Assembly (NCBI GenBank): GCA_026394055.1
Contig: JAPKYZ010000048.1
Location: forward strand, 62,001 to 126,000
Direction of reading: 5' to 3'
Length of the DNA stretch: 64,000 nt
DNA from: Acidobacteriota bacterium
Lineage (GTDB): Bacteria > Acidobacteriota > Terriglobia > Bryobacterales > Bryobacteraceae
Below are positions 26,893 through 35,850 of this stretch, piece by piece. A program made the translations under genes and the position numbers. Every line of letters begins with the position of its first letter. Positions within the stretch are counted from its first letter, which is position 1. The notes beneath the pieces are model-generated. The model was not told where the DNA came from. It saw only the letters and a program-made list of their open reading frames with translations, and did not search any database.

Positions 26893-28004
26893 GCGTCCAC
26901 CATCTGGATCAGCGCGCGGATGTAGCCAAACGCAAAGGCAAAGGCCTGCAGGCCGCCCTTGTCGCCCTCGACATGGGGCACGTGATCCGGCATCAGCATG
27001 CCGTCGTAGCCCGCGGCTTTGTAGGCCTTGACGCACTTGATGAAGTCCACTACGCCGTCGTCCGGGAAGGTCTCCTGGAAGTTTAGGAACGCGCCTTTGA
27101 TGTTGCGGAAGTGCACGTTGAAGATCTTTTTGCGCTTGCCGAAGTACTCGATGTAGTGGAAGATCTCCTTGGCCGGATCTTTTAGGCCTTCGCAGACCGT
27201 GCCTTGGCAGAAGTTGAGGCCGTGATACGGGCTGGGGCTGATCTCGATGAACTTCTTGAAGCCGTCTCCGTCGAGCGCGGTGAAGACGCCACGCCAGCCG
27301 CGGTCCTTGGGCATCATGGGGTCCTGCGGATGGCAGGCGATTTTGACCTTGCTCTCGGCGGCGACGGGCACGACGCGTTTGAGGAAGTAGTCGATGCGCT
27401 CCCAGTACTGTTCGTGGCTTACTGGACCGGCTTCGGTCAACGCCGGTTCCTGCTTGCCCGCGGCATAGTTGAACGTCGACAGCTGCGCGCCGCCGCGGCC
27501 ATAGGTGGGCGGCGTCCGGACCACGCCCAGGATCGACATGTTGTACTTCGCCGACGGAATGCCGGCCTTGCCGATGTTGCGGATGATCTGCTGGATCTCT
27601 TCGATGGCCTTGTCGCGCGGCATGGCGCCGGGGAGATCAGGCGCCATGATCGATGGGTACTCGGCGCGGGTGATGTAGGCGGAACTGAGCGGCAGCGCCG
27701 TCATCTCCATGATCAGGCCAGCCTTCTCAAAGTTCTCCCGCATGCGCGAGAGGTTGTCGACCGACCATTTCTCGTCCAGCTTGCGCGATGGCAGTTCGCC
27801 GCAGACATGGGTGACGCCGAGCGCGGCGCAGATCTTCATGCCTTCCGGCGTTGACGCAAAGCCATGCTGCGTGCCCAGCTTCATCTTGCCGGCGCGAGCA
27901 TCGCGGCGCGGCGTGGGCGTCGTGTCTTGCGGCATGGCCGCCATGTGCGCCTCAGCAGCAAATGCTCCGGCGGAGCTGACTTGGAAGAATGTACGGCGGT
28001 CCAT
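26889..28004 (-). CDS. Tat-exported mannonate dehydratase-like protein (UxuA family)
   Basis: A 371-residue TIM-barrel protein with a twin-arginine signal (MDRRTFFQVSSAGAFA). Motifs shared with mannonate dehydratase are KIACHPQDP, FCQGTVCEG, FNVHFRNIKG and GMLMPDHVPHV, covering the metal and substrate site. UxuA dehydrates D-mannonate in glucuronate breakdown and is normally cytoplasmic, so the Tat signal and divergent N-terminus leave the substrate open. An upstream in-frame ATG at 28022 is an alternative start. Its TAG stop lies in the outer arm of the palindromic element. Confidence 0.83.
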   Translation of the reverse strand: MDRRTFFQVSSAGAFAAEAHMAAMPQDTTPTPRRDARAGKMKLGTQHGFASTPEGMKICAALGVTHVCGELPSRKLDEKWSVDNLSRMRENFEKAGLIMEMTALPLSSAYITRAEYPSIMAPDLPGAMPRDKAIEEIQQIIRNIGKAGIPSAKYNMSILGVVRTPPTYGRGGAQLSTFNYAAGKQEPALTEAGPVSHEQYWERIDYFLKRVVPVAAESKVKIACHPQDPMMPKDRGWRGVFTALDGDGFKKFIEISPSPYHGLNFCQGTVCEGLKDPAKEIFHYIEYFGKRKKIFNVHFRNIKGAFLNFQETFPDDGVVDFIKCVKAYKAAGYDGMLMPDHVPHVEGDKGGLQAFAFAFGYIRALIQMVDA

Positions 28005-28110
28005 CGACGGGTAGCATTTCACGCCGGGCGGCCAGAGGTCAAGCGGGCGTTCCGTTCGCCATCGGGTTGAGATAAAGTATGGTCGTCAAAACCCCAAGGA
28101 GGTAAGCACG

Positions 28111-28464
28111 ATGAAACGAATGTTGATGATGTTGATGGCCATGGCCCTTTCGGCCGTGGCGGCTGACGTAACCGGGAAATGGAAAGCCACCGCCGAGGGC
28201 CCGCAGGGCGCCATGGAGCGGACCTTCATGTTGAAGGTGGACGGCGAGAAGCTGACCGGTGTCACCGAGAGTTCGTTTGCCGGTAAGTCCGAGATCAAGG
28301 AAGGTAAGATCAAGGGCGACGCCCTCTCGTTCACGATTGACATCAACCTGCAAGGCAACGCCATGAGCGTGCAGTACAAGGGCACGGTGGTGAGCAAGGA
28401 TGAATTGAAGCTAACCGCGCTGGTGGGCGACAATTCGATCGAGTGGGTGGCAAAGCGGCAATAA
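28111..28464 (+). CDS. Small secreted beta-rich protein
   Basis: A 117-residue protein with a signal peptide (MKRMLMMLMAMALSAVAAD) and a mature domain of about 98 residues made of alternating strands (VTGKWKATAEGP, TFMLKVDGEKLTGV, SFTIDINLQGNAMSVQY). This lipocalin-like pattern is common in Acidobacteria secreted proteins. No catalytic residues are evident. A strong AAGGAGGT ribosome-binding site lies upstream. It is convergent with the EamA transporter gene, 13 bp apart. Confidence 0.85.
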   Translation: MKRMLMMLMAMALSAVAADVTGKWKATAEGPQGAMERTFMLKVDGEKLTGVTESSFAGKSEIKEGKIKGDALSFTIDINLQGNAMSVQYKGTVVSKDELKLTALVGDNSIEWVAKRQ

Positions 28465-28477
28465 GCAGCGGCCGGAG

Positions 28478-29329
28478 TTAGTGGCTGGCGGCACGCTTCA
28501 TCAGCCCGGCTCCGGCCAAACACACCACGCCGCCGATCAGCGAAAGCGGCACCACCTTTTCGCCAAGGATGGCCACGCCCAGGATCAGCGAGACCACCGG
28601 GATCAAAAACGTGGTGCCCGAGGCCTTGGCCGCGCCAAAGCGCCCCGCGGCGGAGGCCATCAAGACGTTGGCGATTGCAGTCCCAAACGCTCCCAGTGCC
28701 ACCACCGAGGCCAGCGGCACCGGCAGCCACTTGATCTTCATCAAGTCCGGAATGCCCAACGGCGCGGTCAACAGCAGGCCCACCGCCTGCGCCCGCCAGA
28801 TCACGGGCATGGCGCCGTACTTTTGCTGCAACGATCGCGCAATGCTCAACGCGACGCCATAGGAGACCATCGCCGCCATGATCATCATGACGCCTTCGGT
28901 GCTGCTGCGGCCCTCATTCAGCGCTGGCAGGCCCATCAACACGGTGCCGCCGATGCCGATCCCCAGGCCCACGGCCACGCCCGCCGAAGGAGCCTGGCGC
29001 GCGATCAGGGAAGCGACGAGGGTGGCGAACAGCGGATTGGCTCCGTTCAGCATGCCGGTTAGCGCGGAAGAGACGCGCTGTTCGGCGAAGGGAAACATGC
29101 TCAAGGGGAAAGCGAACCACAACAGGCCCAGCCAAGCCACCGCGGGCCAATCCGCTCGGGCGACGGGCTTGCGGGCGCCGGGAAAGCAGCCCAGCGTCAG
29201 GAACCCGATGGCGATGCGCAGAAAGGTGATCGCGTTGGGCTCCAGTGCGCGGAGCCCTTGGGCGATGAACAGGAATGATGCACCCCAGATCAGGCCAGGG
29301 ATGACGAGGAGCAGCCAGCCGGAAGACAC
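28478..29329 (-). CDS. EamA/DMT-family transporter
   Basis: A 283-residue membrane protein with ten hydrophobic segments in two EamA repeats: the first starts IPGLIWGASFLFIAQGL, the second about residue 145 with MIMAAMVSYGVAL. The end (VSLILGVAILGEKVVP) is typical of drug/metabolite exporters. The substrate is unknown. The start is a GTG. Its N-terminal half includes the usual ALEPNAITFLRIAIG segment. Confidence 0.9.
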   Translation of the reverse strand: MSSGWLLLVIPGLIWGASFLFIAQGLRALEPNAITFLRIAIGFLTLGCFPGARKPVARADWPAVAWLGLLWFAFPLSMFPFAEQRVSSALTGMLNGANPLFATLVASLIARQAPSAGVAVGLGIGIGGTVLMGLPALNEGRSSTEGVMMIMAAMVSYGVALSIARSLQQKYGAMPVIWRAQAVGLLLTAPLGIPDLMKIKWLPVPLASVVALGAFGTAIANVLMASAAGRFGAAKASGTTFLIPVVSLILGVAILGEKVVPLSLIGGVVCLAGAGLMKRAASH

Positions 29330-29496
29330 GTTTAGCTATCTTGGCATTTCTTACGGCTGCCGGTTGGCGCGGCTCTGTATACTGAAATTCTGATCGCTCC
29401 GGTGATGATGTACTTGCCCCAGTTTCCGCCACCTTTTCTGCAAGAGACAACCCGGGCGGGTCTCACGTTTTGGGCACTTGAAGGTGGCCAGGGTTA

Positions 29497-30912
29497 ATGT
29501 TCAACCGCCGCAAGGCCTTCCTCCGGGTCCGGCTGGCGCTCACGGACTCCGTGCTGACGGCCGTGGCCTTTATCGCCGCCTACCTGATCCGCCAGCATCT
29601 CCCGGCGCTGCGCGAATTCTATTTCGAGAAACCCCTGTTTGTCGAGCTGTTAGCGGGCGTGATCGTCACGTGGCTGGTGGCCGGATCGGCGGTGGGCGCC
29701 TACCAGATTCCGGCCTTCCATCAAGCCGGCTGGACCATTGGCCGGATTGTGCGGCAGGCGCTATGGGGCGGCACCGCGATGATCGGCCTGCTGTACCTGC
29801 TGAAGCTGGGCGACGTCAGCCGGTCGTTCATGCTGCTGTTTGCGGTTATCAACACCGTGATGCTTCTGGCTGGGCGGTTGCTGGTGCCGGCACTGGGGCG
29901 AGGTGTGGCGGGCGGCATGTCCGCCAAGCGGAACTACGTGATCGTCGGCACCGGCGACGAGGCGGCGCAGGTGGCCCAACTGGTGAAGGCGGAAGGCGGC
30001 GCAGCGGCCCAGGTGTTGGGGTTCGTGAAGGAGTCACAAGATAGCTCCACGCAGGTGGTGGAGGCCGCCCACGCCCGGATCTGGGAGCTGGGCGAGCTAA
30101 CCCAGCTGCTTAAGGATCATGTCGTCGATGAAGTGATTTTTGCCGTCGATTGGCAGCGCATGCGGGAGCTGGAGCCGGTGTTTGAATCGTGCGAAGAAGA
30201 GGGCGTGAAGGTCCGGCTGGTGGTGAACTTCTTTCCCAACATGGTCTCGCAGGTATCGCTCGACCGCCTGTCAGACCTGCCCCTGCTCACCTTTGTCACC
30301 ACACCGGACAATGACTATCTGCTGTTTGTGAAGCGGACCTTTGACGTGGTGGTCAGCTTGGCCATGGCCGCCCTGTTTGCGCTGCCCTCGCTGGTGGTGA
30401 TTCTGGCGATCTGCCTCACCTCCAAGGGCCCGATTCTATTCCGGCAGCAGCGATGCGGGTTGAATGGCCGGGTGTTCACGCTGTACAAGTTCCGCTCGAT
30501 GCATGAAGACGCCGCGCGCCGCCGGGAAGAGGTGGCGGCGCTCAACGAGATGGACGGGCCTGTCTTCAAGATCGCCAACGACCCTCGGATTACGCCCGTA
30601 GGGCGCTTCCTGCGCAAGTTCTCCATTGATGAATGGCCGCAGCTAATCAACATCTTAAAGGGCGACATGTCTTTAGTCGGCCCGCGCCCGCCGTTGCCGG
30701 AGGAAGTGGAACAGTACAAACAATGGCAACGCCGCCGGCTCCGCATGCGGCCCGGGCTGACCTGCCTGTGGGTACTGGAAGGCCGCAACCAGCTCGACTT
30801 TTTGAGCTGGATGAAGGCCGACATGCACTACATCGACCATTGGAGCCTGGCCTTGGACCTCCGCATCCTGCTGCAGACCATTCCCCACGTCCTGTCGGGC
30901 AAAGGGATCTAG
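29497..30912 (+). CDS. Exopolysaccharide polyprenyl glycosylphosphotransferase (WbaP/WcaJ type)
   Basis: Transfers a sugar-1-phosphate to undecaprenyl phosphate, the first step of exopolysaccharide repeat-unit assembly. The 471-residue protein has four N-terminal membrane helices, a Rossmann-like CoA-binding-type domain (about 145-265, NYVIVGTGDEAAQVAQL), a fifth membrane segment (KRTFDVVVSLAMAALFALPS) and the catalytic domain with YKFRSM and DEWPQLINILKGDMSLVGPR. No other polysaccharide genes are in the window, so it is an isolated copy. The ribosome-binding site is weak (AAGG). Confidence 0.93.
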   Translation: MFNRRKAFLRVRLALTDSVLTAVAFIAAYLIRQHLPALREFYFEKPLFVELLAGVIVTWLVAGSAVGAYQIPAFHQAGWTIGRIVRQALWGGTAMIGLLYLLKLGDVSRSFMLLFAVINTVMLLAGRLLVPALGRGVAGGMSAKRNYVIVGTGDEAAQVAQLVKAEGGAAAQVLGFVKESQDSSTQVVEAAHARIWELGELTQLLKDHVVDEVIFAVDWQRMRELEPVFESCEEEGVKVRLVVNFFPNMVSQVSLDRLSDLPLLTFVTTPDNDYLLFVKRTFDVVVSLAMAALFALPSLVVILAICLTSKGPILFRQQRCGLNGRVFTLYKFRSMHEDAARRREEVAALNEMDGPVFKIANDPRITPVGRFLRKFSIDEWPQLINILKGDMSLVGPRPPLPEEVEQYKQWQRRRLRMRPGLTCLWVLEGRNQLDFLSWMKADMHYIDHWSLALDLRILLQTIPHVLSGKGI

Positions 30913-30973
30913 GGCCCGTTCCCACTGCCATCACGATTCTGGATAAGTTCTCAGTCAAGGTGCCATCGCCTCA

Positions 30974-31130
30974 CACTGAACCGCGGCAGAATGGAGCGGA
31001 GTGTCCTCACGCCTGACTAACCCCGGCAAGCGAGCCACGGTTCGAGCGAGGGCATGGTCTGGTGCCGCGACGGATGGGGTAGGTTTGGGCGGCGGGAGGG
31101 CACCCCGCTCCATACTTTCGCGGCTCAGCG
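30974..31130. repeat. Dispersed palindromic repeat, family II copy F
   Basis: Thirty-base inverted arms at 30974-31003 and 31101-31130 match at 24 of 30 positions and enclose 97 bp. The left arm shares 26 of 28 bases (CCGCGGCAGAATGGAGCGG core) with the sequence at 46191-46218. It occupies most of the 257-bp gap between two convergent genes; nothing else was seen there. Confidence 0.75.
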
Positions 31131-31169
31131 TGTGGCGTTAGTGCTTGATTGCTGCGCTGACTGCCGTTT

Positions 31170-32081
31170 TCAAGTCAGCTTCAACAGCTTCATCCCGTTG
31201 TCCCAGGTGATCTGGCGGAAATGGGCGGGCGTGGTGAGCTGCTTGAGCTGACCCAAGGTGTCGCGCCCCGTGCATTTACCCTTCAGCCGTTCCAGCAGTG
31301 GCGTTCCTCCCGTACCGTGGCCGTCACGGCACGCGCAATCACTGCCGAACATCAGCTTGCTGTGGTGGCGGGCCAGGAACTGGCGCGAGAATTCCGGGTC
31401 GCGGTGGAGGGCGTTGTTGCCGGAGTTGGCCGACAGGTCGCCGTAGAAGTTGGGGTAGTCGGCCAGCCAGCGGTCCGTGAGCCCGCCGCGCTTCACCGGG
31501 CCCGGAGGGTACCCCGTATCCATGGGCACATCAGCACTGATGTGAGCCCAGAAGAAATCAGCGTGACCAATAAACGTCGTGCGGGGATGGGCCTTCAGGA
31601 CCTGGTCAAAGTGGCGATAGCCGGTGTTGAAGTCACCCTCGCCGGCAAAGTGCGCGACCTCTTGAAAGTGGATCAGCACCGGGATCTTGGCTTCGGCCGC
31701 GAAGTCGTAGACCTTCTTCATGGCGGCCGAGTCCGCCTCGGTATGGTTCTTCATTTCGCCGATGCCGCGCGCTCCGCTGCGCACCGCATTCTGCAGGGAC
31801 TCTAGCGCGCCGGGCACCGTGGGGTCCGCGGCGGCGAACCAGATGAGGCTATCCGGGTGCAGCGCGACTTCGGCCTTGGTCCGTTCCATGTCCGCCACGC
31901 GCGTCAGCAGGACGGCGCGGCGCGTGCCACTGCCTTCCATGTGATCAAAGCAACGCCCGGTCTCGCGGCGCAGATGCAGGTGGATGTCGAGCACGGGGCT
32001 GCCCCAGGGCTCGTCCGCGCCGCTGACGATGCCCGCGCCCGCCGCCGCGATGGATGATTGGATGAATTGCCGCCGGTTCAC
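31170..32081 (-). CDS. Tat-exported amidohydrolase-family protein
   Basis: A 303-residue metal-dependent hydrolase of the amidohydrolase-2 (ACMSD/PHP-like TIM barrel) type, with a twin-arginine signal (MNRRQFIQSSIAAAGAG). Likely metal-site residues are in VLDIHLHLRRE, IPVLIHFQEV, TTFIGHADFFW and KLMFGSDCACRDG. Many members of the family are lactonases or decarboxylases; the substrate here is not identifiable. It stands alone: upstream is repeat copy C and downstream are the family II arms. Confidence 0.85.
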   Translation of the reverse strand: MNRRQFIQSSIAAAGAGIVSGADEPWGSPVLDIHLHLRRETGRCFDHMEGSGTRRAVLLTRVADMERTKAEVALHPDSLIWFAAADPTVPGALESLQNAVRSGARGIGEMKNHTEADSAAMKKVYDFAAEAKIPVLIHFQEVAHFAGEGDFNTGYRHFDQVLKAHPRTTFIGHADFFWAHISADVPMDTGYPPGPVKRGGLTDRWLADYPNFYGDLSANSGNNALHRDPEFSRQFLARHHSKLMFGSDCACRDGHGTGGTPLLERLKGKCTGRDTLGQLKQLTTPAHFRQITWDNGMKLLKLT

Positions 32082-32117
32082 GCCGACGATTAGATCACAT
32101 GCGGCGCGACTTGAGGT

Positions 32118-32255
32118 CTAGCAGGCGGCGGAAAAGGCCCCGAGACCGCTTGCTGACGCGCGCGGCTCAGAAACGCAAGGGGTTTCTTGCGACGACTGAC
32201 TGAGCCACGACCGTGAGGGAGTGGTCTCGCACAACCCTTTTGAGCAGCTTGCTAC
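32118..32255. repeat. Compound palindromic element, family I copy C
   Basis: Family I arms at 32145-32170 and 32200-32225 (CTTGCTGACGCGCGCGGCTC core) lie inside a left outer arm (32118-32139) and a degenerate right outer arm (about 32235-32255). The layout is the same as at 26753-26892. It separates the amidohydrolase start from the ABC permease end. The permease stop TAG (32252-32254) lies in the right outer arm. Confidence 0.75.
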
Positions 32256-33391
32256 AGGATGTCGGGCGGATCAATCTTGCGGACCGGACGCATGGCCAGC
32301 GCCGCGGCCACCAGGCACATGCCCGCCGTCAATGCATAGACGATGGCCAGCCGTTCGAGCGTCATGCCCAAGGGCAGAAACGTGGCCTTCGCCGTGACGT
32401 CATAGATCGCCACCGTCAGCCCCGCGCCGGGCAGGAAGCCCAGCACTGACAAGATCAGCCCTTGCTGCAGGACGACGCCCGCCAGGTAACGATCGGTGAA
32501 GCCGATGGCCTTCAGCGTCGCGTATTCCTGCAGGTTCTCCATCACGTCGTTGTAGAGGATCTGGTAGACGATAATCAGGCCCACAAAGAGGCCCATCGAC
32601 ACGCCCAGCTTGAAGATGAAGCCCACCGGAGTGTTGGTGCTCCAGTAGTGCTGCTCATGTTCGACAAAGCCGCGGCGGGTGTAGACGCGGACATCGTTGG
32701 GCAGGCGCTGGGCCAGCGACTGGCGGACCTGCTCGGGGTCGGCGCCGGCGTTCAACCGGATCAACCCGAGCGTGATCTCGCCGCGCTCGCGGCCGGGCAC
32801 CAGACGGAAAAAGGCATCGTCGCCCACCACAATCGTGCCATCAACGCCAAACGTCGTGCCGATCTCAAACAGGCCTGCGACGACAGTGCGGCGATTGGCC
32901 ACTTCAGTTTCGACAGGCTGGCCCCGGCCGATCATTTCCGCGATGGGGCCATACTCCGTGCGGCCCTTGGAGTCGAACAACACCTGCTCCGGATCTCGCA
33001 GCCGCAGAATCTGTTGATTCACCGCCGGCACTGAAAAGATACCCGGCCGTGGCGGGACACCCATCACCAGAATCATCCGCTGTTCCCGGGTAACGGGGTT
33101 CTTGAACGGCAGTCCGGTCAAATAGAGCGGCGCGACACCTGCCACCTGCTCATGCGCCGCTGCCTGGTACAGCCGCCGTTCCGGGAAGAAGCCGGATTGC
33201 AAAAGATACTGATACTGCGGTGTCGCGAGGATCAAGTCGCAGTCGAGCGCGGCCATGTGCACTCCGGCGCTGGTCATCAAGGCATCTTGGAAGCCCAGTT
33301 GGATCAGCATCAGGACGACGGCAAACACAATACCCGCCACCGCGGCGGCGACGTCTCGATGATAATCTTCACGCGGGCCCCAATCGGGCAT
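32252..33391 (-). CDS. DevC-like ABC transporter permease
   Basis: A 379-residue FtsX/MacB-type permease of the DevC group: an N-terminal helix (AAAVAGIVFAVVLMLIQLGF), a large periplasmic domain, and three C-terminal helices with VIYQILYNDVMENLQEYATL and LKAIGFTDRYLAGVVLQQG. With the adaptor and ATPase it would form a DevBCA-type exporter. The ATG at 33391 has a GGAGG site four bases upstream, but it lies 82 bp inside the adaptor gene, an unusually long overlap. Confidence 0.88.
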   Translation of the reverse strand: MPDWGPREDYHRDVAAAVAGIVFAVVLMLIQLGFQDALMTSAGVHMAALDCDLILATPQYQYLLQSGFFPERRLYQAAAHEQVAGVAPLYLTGLPFKNPVTREQRMILVMGVPPRPGIFSVPAVNQQILRLRDPEQVLFDSKGRTEYGPIAEMIGRGQPVETEVANRRTVVAGLFEIGTTFGVDGTIVVGDDAFFRLVPGRERGEITLGLIRLNAGADPEQVRQSLAQRLPNDVRVYTRRGFVEHEQHYWSTNTPVGFIFKLGVSMGLFVGLIIVYQILYNDVMENLQEYATLKAIGFTDRYLAGVVLQQGLILSVLGFLPGAGLTVAIYDVTAKATFLPLGMTLERLAIVYALTAGMCLVAAALAMRPVRKIDPPDIL

Positions 33392-34413
33392 GGCGCCTCC
33401 GCGCAACCCGGCACGCGGATGCGCACGGGCACCACGCGGGCGTCGCTATAGGCCACCGGATCGTTGGGCAACACCGCCGCTTGCCGCACGGCTGAGCCAA
33501 TGCGGACCACCTCACCCTTCATCGCCCGCGCTCCGCCTTCCATCTCGATTTTGGCCGTTTGTCCCAACCGGACCTGAGCGACGTCGGTGGCATAAACCTC
33601 CGCTTCGGCAGCCATCCTCTTGGTGTCGGCCAGGTCCAGGATGCCGCTGGCACCGGCCTGCTCGCCGGTCCGGGCATAGATCTTCACCACTTGTCCCGCC
33701 GCCGGGGCGGTGACGGTCAACGAGCGGAGCCGTACGCCCACCTCGGCGATCCGGCTTTGCGCCAGCTCTAACTCAGTCTCGGCCACGGTGACGTCTTCCG
33801 GGCGGACCTGTTCGAGTGCGCGCAACTGGTGCTCGGCCTGCTCCAGGGCCTGTTGGCTGGTGACGAGGCTGGTGCGGCGGAGGTCGAGGTCGGCCGCCGA
33901 AATGTCTCCGGTGGCGAATAGCTTCTCCGTGCGCTCCAGGCGCGCCTGCTCATAGCGGACCACCGATTGCAAGCGGGCGATCTCGGCACGCTGGGCATCA
34001 ATCGAGGGCCGTTTGGCCCCGGCCCGGGCTTGGGCAATCCGGACACGGGCCAGGCCCAGGTTCGACTGGAGCCAATTGCGCTCCGCCTCCACTTGGGGTT
34101 TGCCATCCAGAACAGCCAGAACTTGTCCCGACCGGACCCAATCGCCCTCTTTCACCAGCAGCCGCTCCACCAGAGAGGGACGCGACTGGAAATAGGGTGC
34201 GGCCACGCGGACCACATCGTCATCGGGTTGAAAATGCCCCAGGCAGCCGATCTGGCCCGGCACGGCCGGGTCCCCTTTGGACGGTGAGGGCGGGGCAGCC
34301 GTGCTGGTGGCGGATGCCGCGGGTTGTTGCCAACCTCGTATGAACCAGCCACCGAAGGCCGCCGCCGCTAGCAGGCCGGTGATGACCAGCCATCCAGATT
34401 GTGTTCTAACCAT
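33310..34413 (-). CDS. HlyD/DevB-type periplasmic adaptor (membrane fusion protein)
   Basis: A 367-residue membrane fusion protein with one N-terminal membrane anchor (WLVITGLLAAAAFGGWFI), a biotinyl-lipoyl-like domain (VKEGDWVRSGQVLAVLDG), a long coiled-coil hairpin (about 110-225, with AEIARLQSVVRYEQARLERT) and a beta-barrel domain (AAGQVVKIYARTGEQAG). It would bridge the DevC-like permease to an outer-membrane channel. It overlaps the ATPase gene by 8 bp and the permease gene by 82 bp. Confidence 0.9.
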   Translation of the reverse strand: MVRTQSGWLVITGLLAAAAFGGWFIRGWQQPAASATSTAAPPSPSKGDPAVPGQIGCLGHFQPDDDVVRVAAPYFQSRPSLVERLLVKEGDWVRSGQVLAVLDGKPQVEAERNWLQSNLGLARVRIAQARAGAKRPSIDAQRAEIARLQSVVRYEQARLERTEKLFATGDISAADLDLRRTSLVTSQQALEQAEHQLRALEQVRPEDVTVAETELELAQSRIAEVGVRLRSLTVTAPAAGQVVKIYARTGEQAGASGILDLADTKRMAAEAEVYATDVAQVRLGQTAKIEMEGGARAMKGEVVRIGSAVRQAAVLPNDPVAYSDARVVPVRIRVPGCAEAPCPIGARVKIIIETSPPRWRVLCLPSS

Positions 34414-35620
34414 GCATCTCCAACTTGTTCATCACTTGCGCCAACATCCCCAGTGGCCGGGCAAAGTCTCGAACAATGTTCTCGGCGGCTGGGTCCAGGT
34501 TGGTGCCGGTCAATTCAGCTGCCGCAAACAGCTCGTACTCACGATTGGCGAGCGGGATCGAAATCGATGCCGGGGCTCGCTGGGGGAGACCGGAAGCCAG
34601 GCAGAGGGTCACAGCTTCCGGCGGCGTCACCGGCGGCTGGTCGCGGCCCGCCAGGGTACGGGGCGGATCGCCGCCGATCCATAGGTTAACCGCCGTCGCC
34701 CCCACCATTCGCCCTAAACGGTCCAGGACGGCGCGCGTGGCTTCGTGGAAAACGCCAAAGGCTTCCTGGGGCGTGCCCAGGTCCAGCGCGTTCAGGAACT
34801 GCTCCGATTCCGCGCCCAGCGTGCGCATCATGTCCACCAGTTCGGCGTCAGTGAGCCGGCTGAGTACCGTGCCGATCTGGCCGGATTGCTGCAGCGGGCG
34901 GAAAGCGGTCAACAGGTGGGCGGCATGGGCCGAAGTGACCGCTGCGAAGGAATTTAGCCGCCCATCTTCCAGATACATCAGCCGGTCCGCCATGTCCAGG
35001 ACCCGGTTGTCATGTGTGACGATCACCACGGCGCAACCTTGCTGTCGAGCCAGTAAGCCCAGCATATCCACCACTTCGCGGCCGGTCTGGCTGTCGAGCG
35101 CGGAGGTTGGCTCATCGGCCAGCAGGAGCTCCGGTTTTCTCACCAGTGCCCGCGCCACCGCCACCCGCTGGCGTTGGCCGCCGGAGAGTTTGGAAGGCCG
35201 CGCCTCGAACTTGCCGCCGAGGCCTACCTGATCGAGAATGGCCTCCGACCGGCTGCGCATCTCGCTCAGGCCCAGGCCGGCGGAGGCCAGCGCCATCTGC
35301 ACATTCTGGCGGGCAGTCAAGGATTCGAGCAGATGATGGTGTTGAAAAGTAAAGCCGATGCGCTGGCGCACGCTGGTGATGATGGAGTCGGTGGCGCCCC
35401 GCAGCTCCTGCCCCAGCACCCGGACGCTGCCATTCAGCACCCGCCGGAGCGCCCCCATCAAGGTGAGCATCGTGGTCTTGCCGGAACCCGAAGGCCCCAT
35501 CACCATGACAATCTCGCCAGGCCAGATGTCGGCATGTAAATCGAAGAGAATCTGGGTCCGGAGGCTACCTTGTCCCAGGAAGTGATTGACCCCTCGCAGG
35601 GAGATGACGGCATCCGCCAT
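34406..35620 (-). CDS. DevA-like ABC transporter ATPase with long C-terminal extension
   Basis: The first 230 residues are a complete LolD/DevA-type ATPase: Walker A GPSGSGKTT (42-50), Q-loop TFQHHHL, signature LSGGQRQR, Walker B LLLADEPTS and a switch His in VIVTHDN. DevA proteins usually end near residue 230-240, but this one has about 170 more residues. The extension contains a GAF-like pattern (AVLDRLGRMVGATAVNLWIG, ISIPLANREYELFAAAEL), so it may sense a ligand; that is inference. It is the first gene of the three-gene set, with its promoter presumably in the 230-bp gap before 35851. Confidence 0.88.
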   Translation of the reverse strand: MADAVISLRGVNHFLGQGSLRTQILFDLHADIWPGEIVMVMGPSGSGKTTMLTLMGALRRVLNGSVRVLGQELRGATDSIITSVRQRIGFTFQHHHLLESLTARQNVQMALASAGLGLSEMRSRSEAILDQVGLGGKFEARPSKLSGGQRQRVAVARALVRKPELLLADEPTSALDSQTGREVVDMLGLLARQQGCAVVIVTHDNRVLDMADRLMYLEDGRLNSFAAVTSAHAAHLLTAFRPLQQSGQIGTVLSRLTDAELVDMMRTLGAESEQFLNALDLGTPQEAFGVFHEATRAVLDRLGRMVGATAVNLWIGGDPPRTLAGRDQPPVTPPEAVTLCLASGLPQRAPASISIPLANREYELFAAAELTGTNLDPAAENIVRDFARPLGMLAQVMNKLEMHG

Positions 35621-35850
35621 GGGGAGAGTTTAGCAAATGGCCTTACCCCACTCCGGGTGTCCCGCTTACTCCGCCATCGCCGGCTCCACCGGTCGAGCAC
35701 TTTCAGCTGTCGGCGGCGATCCGGGCCTTTCTTGCGAGGTTGCAGGCATGATGAAAAGAAAAGGGTTAGCCGATGCCCTGGGCAAGCCGCGCCAGCCAGT
35801 CCGCGAAAGTGTTTGCAACGTTCCGCGGGCCCGCTACACTAGCCGGAGTG

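Noticed and set aside
29478-30044. A 188-codon frame overlapping the sugar transferase start
   Set aside because: It is out of frame with the well-conserved transferase and has Gly/Arg/Pro-rich shadow composition.
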